From contig JAPFBE010000002.1 of the NCBI GenBank assembly GCA_034336665.1, positions 12,812,906-12,876,905 on the forward strand: a stretch of 64,000 nt of DNA. Direction: 5' to 3'. This stretch comes from Luscinia megarhynchos. Its lineage: Eukaryota; Chordata; Aves; Passeriformes; Turdidae. A program made the translations under genes and the position numbers. Under the pieces are notes generated by a model that made no database searches, was not told the DNA's origin, and saw only the letters and a list, made by a program, of their open reading frames with translations. This document shows, piece by piece, positions 39,453-51,671 of the stretch. Positions within the stretch are counted from its first letter, which is position 1. Each line of letters opens with the position of its first letter.

Positions 39453-42400
39453 ACCCTTTCCCAGCTGTGTGTGTGCGTGACCACTGCGTAAACATGCGTT
39501 TAGAAACAAGCAGAAGGGTAATGTCCAAACTCGCACATACAGCTGAGCGGGCCTGGGGAGACACAGAGCTGTATCATCAGAAAAAAAAACTGCATAAATT
39601 AAAAGCGCAGATGAGCTAATAAGACAGCAGCAGACACGCTCCAGGGATGGGATGGAAATCGAGGAGATGAAAAATTGCTACATGTTTCATTACTTGTTCA
39701 CTCAGCGACAGGACCTGTTTTAACACCTGAGAGACACGGAATCACCTACCAGGCTTACATGAACATAATCAAAGCCAGCCATGAAGAAGGAAAAAAAAAT
39801 ACACTCAGTCTGATAGTCCTTTTCTCCCCCCGTCTGTCTTTATTTGCTCCCATCGATGAGGAAAAGCACCAAAACCAATTTGTGTCTATTATCTGTTTTA
39901 GTGCATTTCTACTGTCTCCAGTCAGCCTCCATAATCACACAGCAGTCTTGTCTCTTAGTATGCCCTCAGGCCTAACAGAGGGAGAACACAGATTAACATT
40001 CTGTGTTTGGAGACACAGAACAGTTCGAGCTGTGCTACATTCAAAATTCTTAAAAGCAGCAAGCCAGAAAATAACTCACCCAGGCTTGCCTTGTTCCCCA
40101 GAGTAACTTACAGCAATTCACACATGGGAGGCATCCACACTGCAACTGAGAAAAAAGCATTCCCAAAATATATTAAAGCATCTTAATGCAAAGCTGTGAC
40201 CATGGCAAGTTCAGAGAACTCTGCCCTCATTGGCAGCTAAACTTCATCCTTTCTAGCAAATGAAACTGTAGTGAAACTGAAGCAAGAGCCTGCAGTGAAC
40301 ATTAACCCTCCACCACTATTCCCCAGTCATCCAAGCTAACAAGCACGTCCTTTTCAAGTGCTCCTACAAATGTTCCATATCAAAATATAATGCTGCTCGT
40401 ACCTCTGAGTACATGGTCAAAGGAATCTCTTCAGGTTATTAAAAAATGGACTGTTCTCCCATTAGTTTTTATAAGTCTACTATAAATTTTCCTTTAGCAT
40501 GAAGAACTGTGAGACATGTGAAGCTAATGTCTCTGTAGAACACCCTACAAAGCTCCTTATCATCTGGGTGTTTATGCTGAACTCACTTCATCACTGCTAT
40601 TTATGCTTCATTTGCTAATTGCTTAACCATCTACTACAGGGACATATTCCACATAGGAGGATGGATGTTACCAGGAGTTGAAATTTACCTTTCATGGTTC
40701 AATCCTTTTCAAATTCATTCTTCTGGATTACATGAAATTCAGCATTGCCAGAACTAAACTCCATTGCACAACCACCAGAGCATGCAGCCAATGCTCTGTC
40801 ACTAGGATTAACCCTAAACATGTTGTGCATGCTGAAATTTGCCTATGTGAGCTCTCTACAAGTGTTTCTGAAGATAGTGTGCACAGAGGATTCATTATAT
40901 TCTTCAGCATGCTCCCAACTTTCAGTTGCCTGCCCTATGACTGTGAAATAAAAACACTGAAGGCAAAAACCAAACACAAACAAACAAAAAGCCACTCACA
41001 GATAAATAGACGATCTTAAAGAGGAGAAAGAAAGACAGTACACACTTTTCATATTAAGTGCTAATGGCAGTGATGCCATTATGAGGAGAAAACAGACTCC
41101 AGCTCTTATCTAGTTCCTCCATAAACAAGGGAAACATTTCCCAGTTTGAGAACTCGGAGTTCTATCCTGTAACGGAGACAACATCCTCAAAGCTGGACTC
41201 CCCACTCAACAGAAAGTTGCCCAACAGGAATAAGAAGCTGATCCTGAGGAAGCCGAGGTAGGAAAACCTCACCACAAAGAGGTCGTATATCCTGCTCTGT
41301 GCTAAGTCAGAAGTGATAAGTAACAGAAGTCTAGCCACACACGGGTTAGGAAGTTTTACAGGGAACACTGGAGCAGTAATACACAGCTGCCAAAACCACA
41401 ATTATGCGTTAGTTTACAGAGACTTAGGGAACATGCAGTGCTGCAGATGAGTCACAGCACGATGCTGTATGAACTCTATACTGCAAGAAACCATCCCAAC
41501 AACATCCAGACTCACTGTCCCACAGGACACTTCTGGATGCACTGGGTATATCTGTTCCTTCCAAAGAACTGTGAAATCTTGATCGTCTACAGTTGTGCAA
41601 CTCTACCTGCTACATCCCTTGAGCCTCACCTGTTTTCTTCCCATTTCACCCTCTCTCCTCATCCTCCTAACCATCTCACCATAAAAGTTTCAGATTTTAA
41701 AAAGAAGAAAACCTCCATCCCCACATCCCAAGTACTCCCATACTAACTGCATGTCAGAGCACACTTTTCAAGCCTGAGCACCAAGAATGAGCAAACGAAA
41801 CAAACTAATTTGCAGAACTCCAGTCTTCTAATAGCAGGAATCTGCATCACTGGAACTGTAAGGCCATTATCTCAATACAATAGGTACAGAAGTAAGTTTA
41901 CTGTCTCATTCAGTATCAACATCCAAAAGCTTTTACATCCTGAGTCAGCCTTAATCTCAAAGAGGAATCTGTGGCAGAACACGTATGCCAGTAAGGTTAG
42001 CAAGCAACGCAAAAATCATACTGGGCTGTGACTCTACAAGTTATAGACAATAGGGGAATTCTTCAGCATGAGTACAAAACACCAGAATTTACATCTCTGT
42101 TCACTTTTGTCCATTGCTCAGCTGCTTCAGTTTCATGACTGCAGTATTGCAGAGAAAACACCTGTCATCAACAGAAAACTAGTGTGGAGTATTTTCCATA
42201 TGTAAGCAGACACCATGCATACCCTGTCCCTTGAGAAAAGATTGCAAATTATCTTTTTTTTCTAAATTGGCACTGCATTCACAACAATTTGAAAAGTACA
42301 AATCCAAACACAAGGACTAACCTTGACTTCTCTGACTGATAAGGTACTTAATGAGCAGCTAATAAAGATCTGTCCTTTAGCTTAATAAAGAATACTAAAA

Positions 42401-43954
42401 GTACCTCACAATGAGGACGGCCCACCCCAAAAATTACACAGTAGTCACTATCATATTACATGATACTTATGAAGAAACAGATGAGCGTTATCAGCAGGGT
42501 GGAGAGCAAAAAATGGAAAGACCAACTGCTGATTCTAAGCAACTAAAAGCATACACTGGAAACCAGCAGAGATTTTAGTCAAAATACTTCATCAACCACT
42601 ATGCAGGCTGCAGAGAGCTTATTTTAATAATACAGTAACCTATTAAAGAGATCTCTACTTTAAAACAAAAAAATAAATCAAAATCTAGTATTAAAATTTT
42701 ATTGTGTAGTACAAAAGTACTGTTAAAACAACACTTGAAACAAAGGACCAGATTCTGAAGTGATTCACAACCCATGAATCAATACCTGTACAGTCTTAGT
42801 AATTTTCTTTATTTTGCACTTGGATGAATAAAACTCATGCTGCAGCATGCTTTGCTGCGCCTGTATGGGGATGGCCAAAGTCTGTACAAGCATGGCTTAT
42901 GCAACACAATGAACAATGACAATGCCTTTGCTGAAGTCCAGTTTAGATTGCAGCATCTCATCTGCTTTTCAACAGGAACTCTTTCCTTTTACACCTGTCT
43001 TCTCTTCAATGTGAGGTCTTAAGGAGATCCTTTTTTCTTCCTTGTCTTCTTCCTTTTTTCTTCTATACAAATGTGTTGTTTAAGCAGATGGGGAATCTTA
43101 CTGATACCTCAGTCATATCCACCGGTAAGCAAAACTAAGAAGTGTTTAGAAAATTAACAAGTAGAAGAAGCAAAAAACCCCAGATAATTTATTTAACGGG
43201 ATTTCAAAATATCATTTGATATTTGCTTTAGAGAAATACATAAATTCTCTGCACAGGGAGTTACAGAGCTTTAAGTCATATAGCTTGGACTACAAACACT
43301 AAGATTCAGTAATTGGCAAGTATCACTGATACAAATCCTGCCAACTAAACACAATAATGGAGCTCCACACAGCAACTTTCCATCCAACACTTACAGAAGA
43401 AATTTCTGAGACAGTGAATAGGATGCCTGAACTAAATTTAGACTAGTCTAAAACTGCACAAGCAAAGCTGAAGGTCTATAACCACAGTTTCTAAGTGCTA
43501 CATCAAAGCCAAGCTCACTGAATTAGCAGAAACAATTCTTGTTTGTAGAATCTCATGCTACAGGAGGAGTATGCTGTTTGCTAGCATTTATTTTTAAAAT
43601 CCACAAAAGTGTAGTGCAGATAAACTGTGACTGGCTTAGCCCCACTGAATGTTTAATAAGAGTTTTTCCTTCATCTCCATAAACGAAAAAGTTAGTTTGT
43701 TTCTCTGATATTTCTAGAGTTACTAGCAATGCCTTTTCTACCCCCAGTATGTTTCACAGTGGCTGAGGAGGGAATGCTTTGAACCTGAACAGCCCTGAGC
43801 CAGAAGCAATCTGTACAAAATAACAAGCATACTGTCTTGATCCATCAAAATGCATTCAAAGCTGGGCCAAAACCCATTAATTCCACAGAACTGGAAACAT
43901 ACAGATGTCAACATATGTGAATAAAACTACCCACTTGAGAAGTCAAAGCAGTCC
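39453..43954 (-). other. CDKAL1: CDKAL1 large intron between minisatellite and 44 kb
   Basis: AT-rich intron with no recognised CR1 copy. A plus-strand frame of 143 codons (39675-40106) lies just beyond the minisatellite and matches nothing I know. No exon of CDKAL1 was recognised. Confidence 0.7.
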
Positions 43955-44647
43955 ATGTCTGACTACACAAGCGCAGTTCCGTTTTTCAGAAAGAAAGTGC
44001 AACTACATGGCAAACATACTGAACTCCCTTCCCAAACAAAAATCTTGCTCACAGTATTAGAAAGCTCCCAGCTCGCCCACTTCCTGTTTTTCACAGCAGG
44101 CATTACTCGTCTGTACCATGAGAGTTTCTTCCTCCAGGGCGTATCTCACAGGGAGCACTCCAGCAGGTCTGCAGGCATGTCTAAACTATACAGCAAGTCA
44201 TGCTGCCAAGAAACCAAAACCAGTTTTAGAACCAGTAAAGCCACCACCAGCTACACCGTTTCAGAGTATGAACAAGTACCCATGGTACAGCCCTACACTG
44301 ATAGCAGCTATCCACACATTTCTATGTGGCTCAGCCTCACAAAGGAGCTTTGTCTTCCCACAGGATGGTATGCAAGATTTGTTCAGAATGCTGCCCACCT
44401 TCACACTGTAAAAGCAGATTCAAAAATAGGTTCAGCTCTTCTGCTAGTTTCCCCTTTGCCTATTTTTAAGTTGATGCAGTCCCTGACTTTTAATCACCAT
44501 TGCAGTTATTGCAGTATCTGTATATTGCTGATTCACACTATGGTCTCTCCCCAGACAGAGGCAATCTTTGCTGTGAAAGCACAGCCCTTTGGATATAGAC
44601 ACTCCTGGAAGCAACAAAGGGTGCTTGTACAGAAAGAACACTTTTGA
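43955..44647 (+). other. Unassigned 230-codon open frame antisense to CDKAL1
   Basis: This is the longest ATG-initiated frame in the window, on the plus strand opposite CDKAL1 in its large intron. A second frame (44118-44411, 97 codons) overlaps it. I recognise no domain; the product has scattered hydrophobic patches and no clear signal peptide. A good acceptor (TTTCTTCCTCCAG ending at 44139) and a consensus donor (TTTCAG|GTAAGT, exon end about 44693) bracket most of it on the same strand, as if it were an exon of an antisense transcript. It could equally be a chance frame in a locally stop-poor stretch. Confidence 0.25.
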
Positions 44648-44694
44648 AACACACGAAAAGCAAGGAGGACATTATATCCATGTTCAGTTTCAGG

Positions 44695-46938
44695 TAAGTC
44701 AACTTGTAAGGCAGGTTGCATTGTTACAACTTCCAGTTAGAAATAGGAGTCTGTCTGATGCTGCTTTTCCTCCTTCTATGTTTTTTTTCCAATATTGCAA
44801 TTAGACAGAAGACACTAGAAATAGTGCTTGACTCCTTCATAATGGAACAAAAACTGCAAGTAAAGCTCACATCCTATTTTCTAAAGCCAGAACCTTATGC
44901 CAGCATCTTTTCAGTAAGCATTGTCTCAAAGGCTTAGGAACATGAAGGAAATTGGTTAAACACTTTTATTTAAGTAATAGCTGTCCAAGACACTGCGACA
45001 GCAGACAATCTTTCATTTTAGTGAGTATTTCTATCTTTTCCCCGAGACTATAACAGTTTTACATAAAACTAACAAATTCCAGCAACAAAGGGATTGATTT
45101 ACAAAACAGCTCATGCAAAACATTTTCTTCTTATTTTCTGCATAGCATAAACAGCATTAAAATTAATTTCAAGAAATGTTTGACATTTGGATCACGTTAA
45201 GCAACAGTTACAATTATGGAGTAGCTGCTTCACTGTAATGGACAAAAAGATTAAATCACTATTTGACATTTTCTCTGAACTTCCCCGATGACTTAATATA
45301 AAAAAAGCCAAAAATGCCTTCTTCAAGAACAGATTGACAAGAATTACTTAATTTCAAAAAGAAGAAACTACAGTGCATAATTTCTGCCTATCACCTAGCA
45401 TTGAGGCTTTTTTGTTTGTTCCATTTAATGCATGTACATACATTAACATAAACTATATCAAGACTTAGATTTCATAATGATTAGAAACTAGAGGCCAATT
45501 TCATGTACAACTACCAAAATTACTCTGGGACTCCTCTCTCAGTAACTGCTACTTTTCTTAGGTTTTTAGTTCTCCATTTCAGATTCTAGATGTAGACTTA
45601 TTTCTATTCTAATGTTATAAACAGTAATTTCCTAAAAGGATAAAGTATCAAAAATTTAAGGTAGTTCCTTCATTCACTGCATTCCCAGTAAAATTCCAAA
45701 AGCACACAACAGCCATCTGAAGCTTGACAAACCAAAAGTAGCTTCTGGAATAATATGCATTAGAACAACTAAGGTAAAGAGGAATTAAATTTAAGAAAGC
45801 CACAATGAGAACATATTTGCAATCTTATACAAACAGCTGCCACAAATAAGGTTTTTTGGACCAGCACTCCACTTGCCTGTGGAAAGAGAATACCTACTCC
45901 AGTGTTGTGCTACTAATTTAATAATCACCTAGGTTCTCTAAAATAGTTCAGCACTTGAATAATTCAGTGTCTTATTTCTACGTAAGAAAGATCAACAGCA
46001 AAAAAGGAAAATGAGATGAAACTGTTTAACGGTATCATTACACGTTCCAGAAAAGAAACAGCCATTCTTTTGAAATCAGGATTGTTTCTAGAAAAATGTC
46101 AGGACAGACAACTATAGCCTTTCAGTATACAAGTGTAGGTGCAAGGCACACCTGAACTGGAATTAATAATAAAATACAAGTTTCTATTTTAACTAGTCAA
46201 AAACTACAAAAGTACTCAGATAATACTTTTCTATTGAAAAATGGTATCGTTTTGTAAAATCGTTTTGTGTAAAAACTTTTCAACTTTTTTGTCAGCATAT
46301 TTTGCATTAAGGAGATGAAATGTGGTCAGCATAACCACAAGTTTGGGGGTATATTTAGGACTGGGGAGGCAGAACAAGACAATGGGAAGATTTTTAAAAT
46401 ACTTGGAAGGGAAGGAGAAATAGCATTCTCAGCTCTTCAGAACCTACAAGGCACAATCCTGTATCATCCCATCTCCATCATGCTGATCATCTCTCCTGAA
46501 ACAAAAGATCATTTACCTGGAGCAGACCACCTCTGCTGCAGTGCAAACATACACATCACCAAGTGAACTACACTGCCTCTCTCCCTCTTCCCCTTGCGTT
46601 CCACCAACCACAGTTAAAAAACAAGAATCAATCTATTTTCCATCCACTCTTATGAAAATTTTCAATTCAGTTTAGCAAGTAAAATGCCCAAAAAAGGCAC
46701 TGATTTACATCTATCTGGCATTTGCCCTGTGAAGAAAAACTAACCATTCTGAAAGCACTCATCCTGTAAACACTCTGCTTAATGCCAGGAAAACACTTTA
46801 CCTCCTTGCCTTCAGATCAGAAAGGGATCAGAAGGGGATTTTTAAAAGCATAATTAAGACTGAAAATATCTGATGACAGCTTGACAGCTCTGAACATTCA
46901 CCCCAGAAAAACTGAATTACAGGGCTCCATACTATTAC
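44695..46938 (-). other. CDKAL1: CDKAL1 large intron, right-hand part
   Basis: AT-rich intron beginning at the GTAATA donor of the 46939-47051 exon. No repeats or genes were recognised. Confidence 0.75.
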
Positions 46939-47051
46939 CTGTAATTTTGTATCCATATGCAGCCAGCTGTCCAGCCATGTATTCACCATCTGAATTATTG
47001 TGAGAACATCCCCATGTACGAATCCAGATTTTCTGAACACCAGGAATAATG
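46939..47051 (-). CDS. CDKAL1: CDKAL1 second coding exon (start of methylthiotransferase domain)
   Basis: This 113-base minus-strand exon lies between a TTGACAG acceptor (AG at 47052-47053) and an ACAG|GTAATA donor (GT at 46937-46938). After one base completing serine it encodes [20 protein letters not shown], then [17 protein letters not shown], and leaves one G for the next codon. This is the start of the MTTase (UPF0004) N-terminal domain. The cysteine in TWGCSHN is the first of the three domain cysteines that bind the auxiliary iron-sulfur cluster donating sulfur in this enzyme family. The sequence is nearly identical to the vertebrate protein. The next coding exon, carrying the second conserved cysteine, was not found down to position 1. 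Confidence 0.97.
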
Positions 47052-48668
47052 CTGTCAAGTAAAAACGAATGAGAAATCCAAGTTAAATGATAAACAAGCT
47101 TCCCCTTTAAGCCCACTGAACTGACTGAATGAACTGTAATTCTTCAAACATAAAATTAGCAACACAAACAGTAACAATTCCAAAATAGCTGAGGAAAAAC
47201 AGTAATTATGTGATTTTAGTGTAATGGGTATTAGGTCTTGCTGGGATAGAGTAGCAAAAACCTATATAGGGCTGTGTTTTGAGTTTGTGACTGTAACAGT
47301 GTTAACACACCGGTGTTTCAGCTGTCATTAAACAGCTCTCGCTTGTTTCCCACTGTGCCCCATCCCACCACAAGCAGGCTGCAGATGGACGATAGGTTGG
47401 GGAGAACATGAACAGAACAGCTGACCAACAGGATAATTCATTCGAGATAACATCATGTTCAGCAATAAAAGCTGTGGGTTTGGTCTTTCCAAAATAACCA
47501 TTGTTCTGAGACTGGCTGGGTACCAGTCTGCTTGTGGGAGGTGGCAAATGGCTGCTTTTGCATCACTTGGGGTTCTTCCCTGCTCCTTCCTTCACTTTAT
47601 CTGTCTTCATCTCAACCCACAAGTTTTCTCACTCTCACTCTTCCAGTTCTGTCCCTTGTGGTAGAGTCAATCCACCACAACTAGCAAGAAAAGTGTTTCA
47701 GCATGGAGAAGGTGCAGAAGCTGTAGGATAACAACAGATTCAGTACATTGCAATTATGTTAAAACAACAACCAAAATCCCAACAAAACATACAAATAAAC
47801 ACACACCCCAAAAAAAAAATCCCAAACTTTAAGCTCCCCAACTTCCTCAAAATTATCGTATCACAGTGACATTCAAGTGACAGCACTGAAATTAGGCCAC
47901 CAGCAAACAAACTGCAACCTTTCAATATTATGGCATGCATTGACTGTAGTTCTCTCCACACAAGCCAGCTCTATAAATTAACTTGATGGCCACCAGCCAC
48001 ACGAACAGCAGAAAGCCCCATCCAGAAGCAGCATGGCAGACAGGCAGTGTGGAGCTAGCACATACAAAGCTCCAAAAATCAACAAAAAGTTCTGTAAGAA
48101 GCTCTCATTGAAATTCCTGGGATAACTGCCAATGAGCTAAAGATGCCAGTACAAGAACACCACACATCCTGGAACACAATACTGCACCCTGCCTACAGCT
48201 TTTTCTTTTTCCCCTCCCCCTCCAGGCTTCTTTTTCAACAGACACTTCCCCTAGCTAAAAATAGAAATTTGTTGATGGAACATTAATGATCATTAACTGT
48301 AAACACAGGGCATTTAGACTTCCTGCTGTCTAAACAACACATGCTCAATGTGCTTTCTTGGGTACAAAACACTAAAACACAGCCTGCTAGAGAATGCATA
48401 GTACCTGAACACTTTGGAGAATGAAGTACTTGGCATGAAGTATCTACAGAGCACCAGTTCAGCTGTCCATACATTCCTGGCAGACTAGGGCCAATGCACT
48501 TTTAGGGGAATGCAGATAAAGATGCATTGTTATGCTTAAAAAATATCTTTTGAATGGCAGTGAAAACCCAGAATTTTTTCTCCACAGGAAATTAAATTTC
48601 TATACACAATTTATTTCCATCTTTATCACCTAGGGAAATTTCATCCATCAACTTGAAATCAATGTGTG
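47052..48668 (-). other. CDKAL1: CDKAL1 intron between first two coding exons, unique part
   Basis: The intron ends at the TTGACAG acceptor of the 46939-47051 exon. A perfect CArG box lies at 47261-47270, and A-rich runs lie near 47810. No gene was recognised; short frames at 47302-47547 and 47455-47731 match nothing known. Confidence 0.75.
47261..47270. promoter_or_regulatory. Perfect CArG box (candidate SRF site)
   Basis: CCTATATAGG is a palindromic match to the CC(A/T)6GG consensus of serum response factor, in the intron about 200 bases upstream of the second coding exon of CDKAL1. It is a single motif with no sign of occupancy. Confidence 0.35.
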
Positions 48669-48691
48669 AAAAAAAAAAAAAAAAGAAAAAA
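48669..48691. repeat. Poly(A) tract
   Basis: A run of 16 A, then G and more A. It lies about 300 bases before the plus-strand CR1 and is not its tail, since CR1 elements do not end in poly(A). Confidence 0.8.
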
Positions 48692-48984
48692 AGCCCAGAC
48701 CTACAGTAGAAACTATAATCAATAAATGAGTTGACCTATACTCTAATCAATTCCACTGCAGCAGAAAGTTGATTCTGTTCTTATGGAAATCACAAGCAGG
48801 AAAAATACAAAGATGCATTTTGTGCTTATTGCATACTATTTGCACTGAAATAAAACAGCAAGTTCAAAAGAAGTTTCACCATGTCACTTGCAGGCTGTAC
48901 ACACAAGAAGTACAGCCATTGCAAAACCCAGGATGCAGAAAACAGGCTAAAAGACTGACACAAGGATGATGTACCCTTCATGAA

Positions 48985-49534
48985 AGGAGACCAGGTCAGG
49001 GAATAAACAGTTGAGCACACTGAGCACACACAAGTCCCTGGGCCCTGACGGGACGCACCCACAAGAGAGACAGGGATGTACTGGAGACAGTCTAACAAAG
49101 GGCCATAAAGATATGAAGGGACTGGAACATGTCTCATAACAGCAATGGCTCAGAATGCTAGGACTGCTCTCTCTGCCTGAAGAAGAGAAGGCTCAGGATG
49201 ATCTCATCAAAGTATAAATAACCTGAAGGAAGAGTGCAAAGAAGGCAAAGGAAGGATTTTTTTCAGTGGTGCCTAGTGACAGGACCACAGGCAACAGGCA
49301 CAAACTGAAACATAGAAGGCTCCCTCTGAGCATCAGGAAACACCTTTCTCACTCTAAGAATGACCAAGAACTAGCACAGGTTACTTGGAGAGACTGCAGA
49401 ATCTCAGTCTCCTGGAAACACTCAAAAACTACCTGGTCAGTCCTGCCAACTGGTTCTTTGTGGCAGTGCTCAACAGTGGGTTTGGAAAGATGACTTTCCA
49501 ACCCCAACTCTTTTGCAACTCTCATGACTTTGTT
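48985..49534 (+). mobile_element. CR1 LINE fragment, 3' end, plus strand
   Basis: This degraded CR1 copy is in plus orientation, opposite to the host gene. CCCTGACGGGACGCACCCAC near 49046-49065 matches an internal CR1 region. The frame SDRTTGNRHKLKHRRLPLSI at about 49274-49333 matches the CR1 second-frame C-terminus. It ends with a CCAACCCCAACTCTTTTGCA-type 3' terminus near 49500-49534. Several frameshifts make it noncoding. Confidence 0.85.
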
Positions 49535-49907
49535 CCCATTTCTCATTTCAGATGTCAAAAGGCTACTCCAGAACTGCATTTTGAAGAGCTCGGATTGTAT
49601 TTAGGTAATTAAGATTAAACAGATAATTTTTCAGAAATCTTCTAAAACTAAAAGCGTAACAGAAGCCATTTTTCCAGTTTGATTATTCCTAATTATCAAC
49701 CTCAGCAATTACAGAAAATCTGTAGAGGAAAATAATTTTGCCTAGGATTTATTATTTAATCTCTCTACATTCTGTAAGGACTATTTCACTCTTTTTTATC
49801 TCGTACACAGATTTTACATTAAGACAACACAAACCTCCACCTTATTTTTAAAAGTTGACAAGCACATACAAGAAAAGCACTGAATCAGGGTCATTTTAAG
49901 ACTTTAC
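49535..49907 (-). other. CDKAL1: CDKAL1 intron after the ATG exon, unique part
   Basis: AT-rich intron between the ATG exon donor (GTAAAG) and the CR1 copy ending near 49534. Nothing else was recognised. Confidence 0.7.
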
Positions 49908-50074
49908 CTGTCACTTGGGGGCTCTTCATCTGCCTGAACGTTTTTCTGGGAGTTGCGTTTTCGCACTTTGGGGAAAACATTCTTTCTCACAAAGTGCCGA
50001 TCGTGTGGCTTCAGATCTTCTGCTGACACGATGTCTTCGATATCCTCAAGCACTGACTCACAGGCAGCAGGCAT
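49908..50074 (-). CDS. CDKAL1: CDKAL1 first coding exon
   Basis: CDKAL1 is a radical-SAM, iron-sulfur tRNA methylthiotransferase. It converts t6A37 to ms2t6A37 in tRNA-Lys(UUU), is anchored in the ER membrane, and is linked to insulin translation and type 2 diabetes risk in human. The minus-strand ATG is at 50072-50074; the exon, with 22 bases of 5'UTR, starts at 50096 after a CCAG acceptor. It encodes [20 protein letters not shown], then [20 protein letters not shown] and [15 protein letters not shown]. This matches the family N-terminus, including DIEDIVS and DRHFVRK. It has 55 codons plus AG, and the donor is CAG|GTAAAG (GT at 49906-49907). The first base of the next exon completes serine, so the phase is exact. 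Confidence 0.96.
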
Positions 50075-50096
50075 CTTCAAGGAGTGTTGGAGAAGA
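50075..50096 (-). other. CDKAL1: CDKAL1 5'UTR portion of the ATG exon
   Basis: Twenty-two bases lie between the CCAG acceptor (AG at 50097-50098) and the start codon. The bases before ATG (TTGAAG) give a purine at -3, a favourable start context. Confidence 0.7.
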
Positions 50097-51633
50097 CTGG
50101 CATTAGGAAAGCATTTGAATACAAAACCAAGGCCTCCTATCCACTTTTCTCATAAAGAAAGAGTCAGATATACCTCAATATATCACACGTATGAAGGATA
50201 CTGAGCACATAAAAACAGTCCTATCAGAGACATTTCCTGAGTGCCTCAAACATAGGCAGGGAGAAAGTCACAAACCATATAGATTCTTAAGGGCTTATTT
50301 ATAAATCACCTGTACCTTGTCATCTCCTAATTCAAAACCCTTCCATCTCCTCTGACACAACACATCCAAGATACAGGCATTTTTAATCATGTCAGCATCA
50401 TAATAAAATAGTGAGCTCATGTTATATGATGGATGTACTTCCACTCACATCACAGATGAAGAATGAAAGACACACAGTCCAAGTGATTGCTTCAGAGGCC
50501 ATTCTGGCTCTCTTGTTTGTGTGTGGACACGATCCAAATATGTTTTCACAGTCCTTTTGAAAACAAAAGAACTATTCCTACAATTTCTGATCCCACAGGC
50601 CTTTCATCTGAATTAGTTCATTCACTGAGACAGTAAAACAAAAATTTCTGTTTTCAGGTACAGAATGTTAAACAACTATACCTAACTAATAAAAAATAAA
50701 TATGCTACAATCTGGCTAGAATAATATATTAAAAGATTGCTAACATTTAATTACATTTTCCCCAAGAAATAAAATGCATATGCGTATATATCGCCCAGCA
50801 GATGTGAAAATCTAGATTAGCTTTCAAGAATCAAAAAAAGCCATTTATAGAAAAGTCTGTAAAAGGAGTTACTGCATTAATTACACACCACACTGTGCTG
50901 TAACTCCTAATTTGAAGAAAGCTGAAGAACCATTGGAAACTCAGGTGTTTTACATAAACCAACAGTTTACTTAGGAAATCTGGGAAGTTTACAGGGAAAA
51001 TACAACACTTTTCTGACAATGAAGAACAAAAAACAAGGCTTTAAGTTATTTAAAATTAGACTTTAGGAACCAAATATTTGCTACTGGCATAAAAACACTT
51101 CCCGATGTTGCAAATTAATTATTGAAGAACATAAGAAGTTAAACACCCATGCATTTTCCCAGCATGTGTCCTTCAGTCAACCTTGCAAAATACACTTCAA
51201 AATAAAACTTCAGGTAAGCTGAACCATCACACATCTGCATTTAACCCAAAAAGGAACAGAGTGATGTCACAAAGAGGATGCATCTGCCCTAGCTCCTTAG
51301 GCAATTAGCATTCTTCTAAATAAAAACCCCAGGATCTATCTATACAATTATGCAGCAAAAGGAGAACAAAAATAAACATTTGTGAAAAGTCTAGCAATAA
51401 AGAATATGAGAGAAAGATGATATCTCTTACACTAATTTATACAACTGAGAATATGTACAAATAGGTAAAGTTATCAAAGCAATATCTGAAATGGAATAAA
51501 ATGTTTTGACTTGTTGTTTTTTTCTCTCTTACAGAAAAATATCCAATGTAATGGGGCAGCTGGAAAAACAAATAAGCTTAGCTTATTTCAGTGACCCATG
51601 GAAGAAAGAATACAGCCAAACTAAAACTCCTAC
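50097..51633 (-). other. CDKAL1: CDKAL1 5' intron, unique part
   Basis: About 1.5 kb of AT-rich intron between the candidate small exon and the ATG exon. It ends at a CCAG acceptor with a modest pyrimidine tract. No repeat or gene was recognised. Confidence 0.6.
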
Positions 51634-51671
51634 CTTTTTAAGAAAGGTCTAAATCCTCTTGGACGGTAAAC
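51634..51671 (-). other. CDKAL1: Candidate 38-base noncoding exon of CDKAL1
   Basis: On the minus strand a roughly 40-base pyrimidine tract ends in CCCCCCAG, followed by a 38-base segment and the donor AAAAAG|GTAGGAG (GT at 51632-51633). The segment lies between the probable first exon and the ATG exon and contains no ATG, so it would only lengthen the 5'UTR. The splice signals are convincing; use in transcripts is inferred. Confidence 0.45.

Noticed and set aside
46828..47116. Minus-strand frames of 76 and 72 codons spanning a CDKAL1 exon
   Set aside because: Only 46939-47051 is exon; the flanking codons are intronic read-through past the splice sites.
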